Origin: Klenkia sesuvii
Lineage (GTDB): Bacteria; Actinomycetota; Actinomycetes; Mycobacteriales; Geodermatophilaceae
Length of the DNA stretch: 64,000 nt
Direction: 5' to 3'
Assembly (NCBI RefSeq): GCF_037083825.1
Contig: NZ_JBAPLU010000018.1
Span: 1 to 64,000, forward strand
A program made the position numbers and the translations under genes. This document shows positions 60,081 through 64,000 of this stretch, piece by piece; position 1 is the first letter of the stretch, and the number at the start of each line of letters is the position of its first letter. Below the pieces are notes generated by a model. It worked only from the letters and a program-made list of their open reading frames with translations, did not search any database and was not told the DNA's origin.

Positions 60081-62873
60081 GCATTGGCGCTCTACCGCAA
60101 GTACCGCCCGGCGACCTTCGCCGAGGTGGTCGGGCAGGAGCACGTCACCGCCCCCCTGGTCAACGCCGTCGACGCCGGGCGGATCAACCACGCCTACCTC
60201 TTCAGCGGGCCGCGCGGGTGCGGCAAGACGTCGTCGGCGCGCATCCTCGCCCGGTCGCTCAACTGCGAGCAGGGCCCGACGTCGACGCCGTGCGGCGTCT
60301 GCACCTCGTGCGTCGCGCTCGCCCCCGACGGCCCGGGGTCCATCGACGTCATCGAGATCGACGCGGCCAGCCACGGCGGTGTCGACGACGCCCGCGACCT
60401 CCGGGAGCGCGCGTTCTTCGCCCCGGTGCACAGCCGCTTCAAGGTCTACATCGTCGACGAGGCGCACATGGTCACCACGCAGGGCTTCAACGCCCTGCTC
60501 AAGGTGGTCGAGGAGCCGCCCGAGTTCCTGGTGTTCGTCTTCGCGACCACCGAACCCGAGAAGGTGCTGCCGACCATCCGGTCCCGCACCCACCACTACC
60601 CGTTCCGGCTGGTGCCCCCGGCCACGCTGCGGCAGCTGCTGGAGAGCACCTGCGAGCGGGAGGGCGTCGTGGTCGAGCCCACCGTGTTCCCGCTCGTGGT
60701 GCGGGCCGGTGGTGGCTCGGTGCGCGACTCGCTGTCCATCCTCGACCAGCTGCTGGCCGGGGCGGGGCCCGAGGGCGTCACCTACCGCACCGCGGTCGGG
60801 CTGCTCGGCGTCACCGACGACGCGCTGCTCGACGAGACGGTCGACGCGCTGGCCGCCCACGACGCCCCCGGGGTGTTCCAGGCCGTCGACCGCGTCGTGG
60901 AGGCCGGGCACGACCCCCGCCGCTTCGCCACCGACCTGCTCGACCGGCTGCGCGACCTCATCGTGCTCGACGCCGTGCCCGAGGCCGGCGGCAACGGCCT
61001 GCTCGACTGCCCGCCCGACCGGCTCGACCTGATGAGCCGGCAGGCCTCGGCGCTGGGCCAGGCATCGCTGTCGCGGCTGGCCGACACCGTCCACGCGGGC
61101 CTCACCGAGATGCGCGGCACCACCGCGCCCCGGCTGCTGCTCGAGCTGGTGTGCGCCCGCATGCTCCTGCCCGGCGTCGACGGCTCGGCCGCAGCCACCC
61201 TGCAGCGGCTCGAGCGCCTCGAGCGCCGGCTGTCCATCGCCGGTGAGCACACCGGTGCGCCGGTCGCCGACCCGGTGCCGGGTCGGGCTGCGCCGGCCGC
61301 GGTGCCACCTGCTGCCCCCGCTGACCGTCCGGGCGGGCGGACGGAGAGCCCGGCGCGGCGGGAGTACGTCCGGCCGTCCCAGGCTCGTCAGGAGCCCGCC
61401 CGCCAGGACGCTCCGCCCCGGGACGCTGCGCCTCACAACGCTGCGCCTCAGGACGCTGCACGGCAGGACGCCGCGCCTCACAACGCTGCGCCTCAGGACG
61501 CTGCACGGCAGGACGCCGCACGGCAGGAACCGGCGACCCGAGCGCCGGCGCGGCGCGAGCCGGCGCCGGACCAGGCCGATGCGGCGACGGGGTCCGACCG
61601 ACCTGCCGCCGGCCAGGCCGCCGCGCCGCCCGACGACGCTGCGCGATCCGTTGGAACGTCCGGCCCCGCGTCGTCCGGCCCCGCGTCGTCCGGCCCCGCG
61701 TCGTCCGGCCCCGCGTCGACCCCCGCGTCGTCCGGTGGCCCGTCGGGCACGTCGCCGTCCGGTGGTCCGTCGGGCACGTCGCCGTCCGGCGGGGCGGACG
61801 GCGGGCGTGCGGCCGCGGCCCCGGCCGACGACGACTGGCCCGAGATCGCCGCGCCCGGTTCGGCTGTGCCCGGTTCGGCCGCGCCCGGTTCAGCCCCGGC
61901 CCAGCCCGCACAGACCGCTGCGCCCGCCGAGGTCGACGGGTGGCCCGAGATCGCCGCGCCCGGGTCCCCGGCACCCCGCGCCACCGCGCCCGCCGGGTCG
62001 CCGGCCACCGCCTCGGGGACGGCCGGTGGTGGCGCACCGCAGGGCGGCTCGGCGGAGCGGCCGGCCGCCGACCGACCGGCTGGCGCCCCGTCCGCTGCCG
62101 ACCCGCCCGGCGTGCGCAGCCACCCGCGCGCGTCCACCGGCGAACCCGACATCCCGCTGCCCCCCGAGCCCACCGACGACGAGGACTGGTCGCCCCCGAG
62201 CCGACCAGCACCTGCGCGGCCGGCCGCACCCGCACAGGCCGCCGCCCCGGTCGCCGCCCCGGCACCGTCGACGTCCACCGAGCAGGAGCCGGCACCGCGC
62301 GCGGCCGCGGAGTCCGCGCCCGCCCCCCGCGGAGGCGAGCCCACGCCGCTGGTGTCCGCCAACCCGCCCGACCAGCCGGCCGACGACGGCGAGCTGACCA
62401 CCGTCGACGTCCGGCGCATCTGGCCCGAGCTGCTCGGGGTGGTGAAGCGGCACAAGCGCACCACCGAGGCGCTGCTGAAGAACGCCCAGGTGCACGACCT
62501 GACGGCGGGGGTGCTGACGCTGTCGACCACCTCGCCGGCGCTGTCCCGCCGGTTGGGCGACGACCTCAACAAGGACGTCATCCGCGAGGCGTTGAACGAG
62601 CTGCTCGGGGTGCGCTGGCGGGTGGCCACGGTGGTCGACGGCGGCGACGGTGCGCCCAGCCCCGGCCGCAGCGCTCCGCAGGGTCCGCCTCCGACGCCGC
62701 AGGAGACCCGGCGCGCCCAGTACGCCGCGCAGAGCGCGGAGGCCGACGAGCTGATGGCCGAGCGGGCCGCCGATGCCGGTGACCACCGCGACGCCCCGCC
62801 CCCGGTCGACCCCGAGCAGGCCGCGCTGCAGCTGCTGCGCGCCCAGCTCGGCGCCCACCCCGTCGACAGCTGA
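60078..62873 (+). CDS. dnaX: DNA polymerase III subunit gamma/tau
   Basis: A 931-residue clamp-loader ATPase. Domain I has Walker A GPRGCGKTSSAR, the zinc cysteines around CGVCTSC, Walker B YIVDEAHM and sensor FATTEPEKVLPTI with SRT arginine finger. Domains II-III run to about 375. Residues about 395-775 are an Ala/Pro/Gly-rich linker with tandem pentapeptides, then a tau-type C-terminal domain (about 780-870, RRIWPELLGVVKRHKRTTEA). No obvious frameshift site for a separate gamma product was seen. Confidence 0.95.
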   Translation: MALALYRKYRPATFAEVVGQEHVTAPLVNAVDAGRINHAYLFSGPRGCGKTSSARILARSLNCEQGPTSTPCGVCTSCVALAPDGPGSIDVIEIDAASHGGVDDARDLRERAFFAPVHSRFKVYIVDEAHMVTTQGFNALLKVVEEPPEFLVFVFATTEPEKVLPTIRSRTHHYPFRLVPPATLRQLLESTCEREGVVVEPTVFPLVVRAGGGSVRDSLSILDQLLAGAGPEGVTYRTAVGLLGVTDDALLDETVDALAAHDAPGVFQAVDRVVEAGHDPRRFATDLLDRLRDLIVLDAVPEAGGNGLLDCPPDRLDLMSRQASALGQASLSRLADTVHAGLTEMRGTTAPRLLLELVCARMLLPGVDGSAAATLQRLERLERRLSIAGEHTGAPVADPVPGRAAPAAVPPAAPADRPGGRTESPARREYVRPSQARQEPARQDAPPRDAAPHNAAPQDAARQDAAPHNAAPQDAARQDAARQEPATRAPARREPAPDQADAATGSDRPAAGQAAAPPDDAARSVGTSGPASSGPASSGPASSGPASTPASSGGPSGTSPSGGPSGTSPSGGADGGRAAAAPADDDWPEIAAPGSAVPGSAAPGSAPAQPAQTAAPAEVDGWPEIAAPGSPAPRATAPAGSPATASGTAGGGAPQGGSAERPAADRPAGAPSAADPPGVRSHPRASTGEPDIPLPPEPTDDEDWSPPSRPAPARPAAPAQAAAPVAAPAPSTSTEQEPAPRAAAESAPAPRGGEPTPLVSANPPDQPADDGELTTVDVRRIWPELLGVVKRHKRTTEALLKNAQVHDLTAGVLTLSTTSPALSRRLGDDLNKDVIREALNELLGVRWRVATVVDGGDGAPSPGRSAPQGPPPTPQETRRAQYAAQSAEADELMAERAADAGDHRDAPPPVDPEQAALQLLRAQLGAHPVDS
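61431..61520 (+). repeat. Two 45-bp units (three pentapeptides each) in the dnaX linker
   Basis: Six 15-bp blocks encode PHNAA-PQDAA-RQDAA twice; the two 45-bp copies differ at very few bases. A separate array of TCGTCCGGCCCCGCG blocks (SSGPA, about 61671-61730) follows. Confidence 0.8.
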
Positions 62874-62932
62874 CCTCCGCCCAGCCGGCCTCGTCGACCG
62901 ACGCCTCAGGATCAGGGTCGGGCGGCCTGGTC

Positions 62933-62982
62933 GGGCGTGGTGGCTGCGCAGTCCTCACCCGGAGTGCGCACCCACCACGCCC
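62933..62982. terminator. Bidirectional terminator between dnaX and the MFS exporter
   Basis: GGGCGTGGTGG-C-TGCGCA (62933-62950) pairs with TGCGCA-C-CCACCACGCCC (62965-62982) with a single C-C mismatch and a 14-nt loop, located between two convergent genes. Confidence 0.8.
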
Positions 62983-63009
62983 GCACCGGCCCGGGTCGGC
63001 CGGGTGAGG

Positions 63010-64000
63010 TCAGTGCGCGAGGACCGGGGCGGCGTCGGGGTCCTCCTGCACCGCGCCGTGGGGGAGCAGCAGGCCGCACACCACCGCGCCGGCGGCGAAG
63101 ATGCCGGCCGACCACGCGAACACCGTGGTGTAGCTGGACACCGAGGCCTGCAGGAGGGCCGCCGGGTCGCCCGGGTCGACCCCGACCAGGGCGTCGCTCG
63201 CCGCCGCCGCGGCCAGGGCGGACAGCACCGCGGTCGCGATCGACCCGCCGACCTGCTGGAAGGTGTTCACCGCCGCTGAGGCGACCCCGGCGTCGGCGGC
63301 CTGCACGCCCATGGTGGCCGCACTGAAGGCCGGCGCGATCACCAGGCCGATGCCCAGGCCGGTCACCACCAGGCCGGGGAAGACGTGCGTCCAGTAGCCG
63401 CTGTCCACCCCGAGGGTGGTGAAGACGAGCAGCCCCAGCGCACCGACCGCGAAGCCGGCCGCCACCGGCACCTTGACCCCGATGCGGGCGACCAGCGCCG
63501 GCGACGTCTGCGCCGAGAACGTGATGCCGACGATCAGCGGCATGAACGCCACCCCGGTGGGCAACGGCTCGTAGCCCAGCACGGTGGACAGGTAGTAGGT
63601 GAGGAAGAGGAACACGCCGAACATGCCGGCCCCGACGATGCCCACCGCCAGGAACGCCCCGCCGCGGGCCCGGTCGGTGACCACGCGCATCGGCAGCAGC
63701 GGGTGCGCTACACGGGTCTCGACCAGCACGAAGGCTGCGAGCAGCACGACCCCCAGGGCGATGAAGCCCAGCGTCGACCCGGCCGACCAGCCGTCGGTCT
63801 CGGCGCTGGCCAGCCCGTAGACCAGCGCGACCAGGCCGGCGACGCTCAGCAGGGCGCCCGGCACGTCGAGGCCGGGGGCGCCCTCGGCGCGGGAGCTGCG
63901 ACGGGGCAGGAACAGCAGCGCGCCGACGACGGCGACGACCGCGATGGGCACGTTCACGTACAGGCACCACCGCCACGACAGGTACTCGGTGAGCGCCCCG
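63010..64000 (-). CDS. DHA2-type (EmrB/QacA) MFS exporter, 5' end beyond the window
   Basis: The C-terminal 330 residues of a 14-helix drug:H+ antiporter. At the window edge the frame reads ALTEYLSWRWCLYVNVP, the conserved segment after helix 6 in the EmrB/QacA group (SWRWxFxxNVP), then LFLTYYLSTVLGYEPLPTGV and VGGSIATAVLSALA. The start lies beyond base 64000. Substrate unknown. Confidence 0.88.
   Translation of the reverse strand, partial: GALTEYLSWRWCLYVNVPIAVVAVVGALLFLPRRSSRAEGAPGLDVPGALLSVAGLVALVYGLASAETDGWSAGSTLGFIALGVVLLAAFVLVETRVAHPLLPMRVVTDRARGGAFLAVGIVGAGMFGVFLFLTYYLSTVLGYEPLPTGVAFMPLIVGITFSAQTSPALVARIGVKVPVAAGFAVGALGLLVFTTLGVDSGYWTHVFPGLVVTGLGIGLVIAPAFSAATMGVQAADAGVASAAVNTFQQVGGSIATAVLSALAAAAASDALVGVDPGDPAALLQASVSSYTTVFAWSAGIFAAGAVVCGLLLPHGAVQEDPDAAPVLAH

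Overview
The window is about 74% G+C by eye, with frequent GTG starts, many 4-nt GTGA/ATGA overlaps and actinobacterial marker genes (DUF2630, CGNR regulator, LAXTG surface protein, YceI, TadA with its associated protein, dnaX next to the small SRP RNA). This points to a soil actinobacterium. A Geodermatophilaceae-type genome (Geodermatophilus, Modestobacter, Blastococcus, Klenkia) is my best inference, but I could not check it.

Region 1 (1-7.9 kb) is the edge of a surface-polysaccharide island. It begins with the 3' end of an IS3-family transposase and a remnant of a bacterial tyrosine-kinase (BY-kinase) gene. Three low-molecular-weight tyrosine phosphatase paralogues follow (544, 4428, 7306), interleaved with an AlbA/GHKL ATP-binding regulator, a LytR-CpsA-Psr (LCP) ligase, two small zinc-ribbon proteins and an Abi-type HEPN gene. 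The HEPN gene sits between two perfect 53-bp direct repeats, which looks like a one-gene insertion.

Region 2 (8-29 kb) is the polysaccharide assembly locus. It holds two tandem, partly homogenised polyprenyl glycosylphosphotransferases, a LAXTG-anchored surface protein, a GNAT protein, UDP-glucose dehydrogenase, a second LCP protein and a JmjC-like dioxygenase. It also holds an unusual GT4-GT4-acetyltransferase fusion, a polysaccharide deacetylase, a Wzx-like flippase, a GH39-like lipoprotein, a Wzz-like chain-length protein without kinase domain, an O-antigen-ligase/Wzy protein, a stand-alone CelD/BioF2-type acetyltransferase and another GT4. Together these could start lipid-linked repeats, supply UDP-glucuronate, extend, modify, flip, polymerise and attach a polymer to the wall.

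Region 3 (29-53 kb) is mostly housekeeping and transport: PHP phosphoesterase, DoxX, a Tat lipoprotein, an oxidoreductase/MarR pair with twin operators, a PAP2-diacylglycerol kinase fusion, a CGNR regulator/MFS pair, tRNA-Ser(GCT), tRNA-Arg(ACG), a MalK/UgpC-type ATPase, ROK regulator, succinate-semialdehyde dehydrogenase, CLC channel, Na+/H+ antiporter, MarR, class A PBP, an FMN-dependent hydroxyacid oxidase, a secreted protein, MarR and DUF2630.

Region 4 (53-64 kb) is a compact core block: tyrA and a thioesterase divergent from a methyltransferase, tadA-associated gene, HAD phosphatase, a four-copy 27-bp repeat array, tadA, tRNA-Ser(CGA), a PknB-type kinase, tRNA-Ser(GGA), SRP RNA, YceI, dnaX, and an EmrB-type exporter cut by the window end. 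Several genes look leaderless (a TANNNT box 6-8 nt before GTG), and pentapeptide (15-bp) tandem repeats recur inside several coding sequences.
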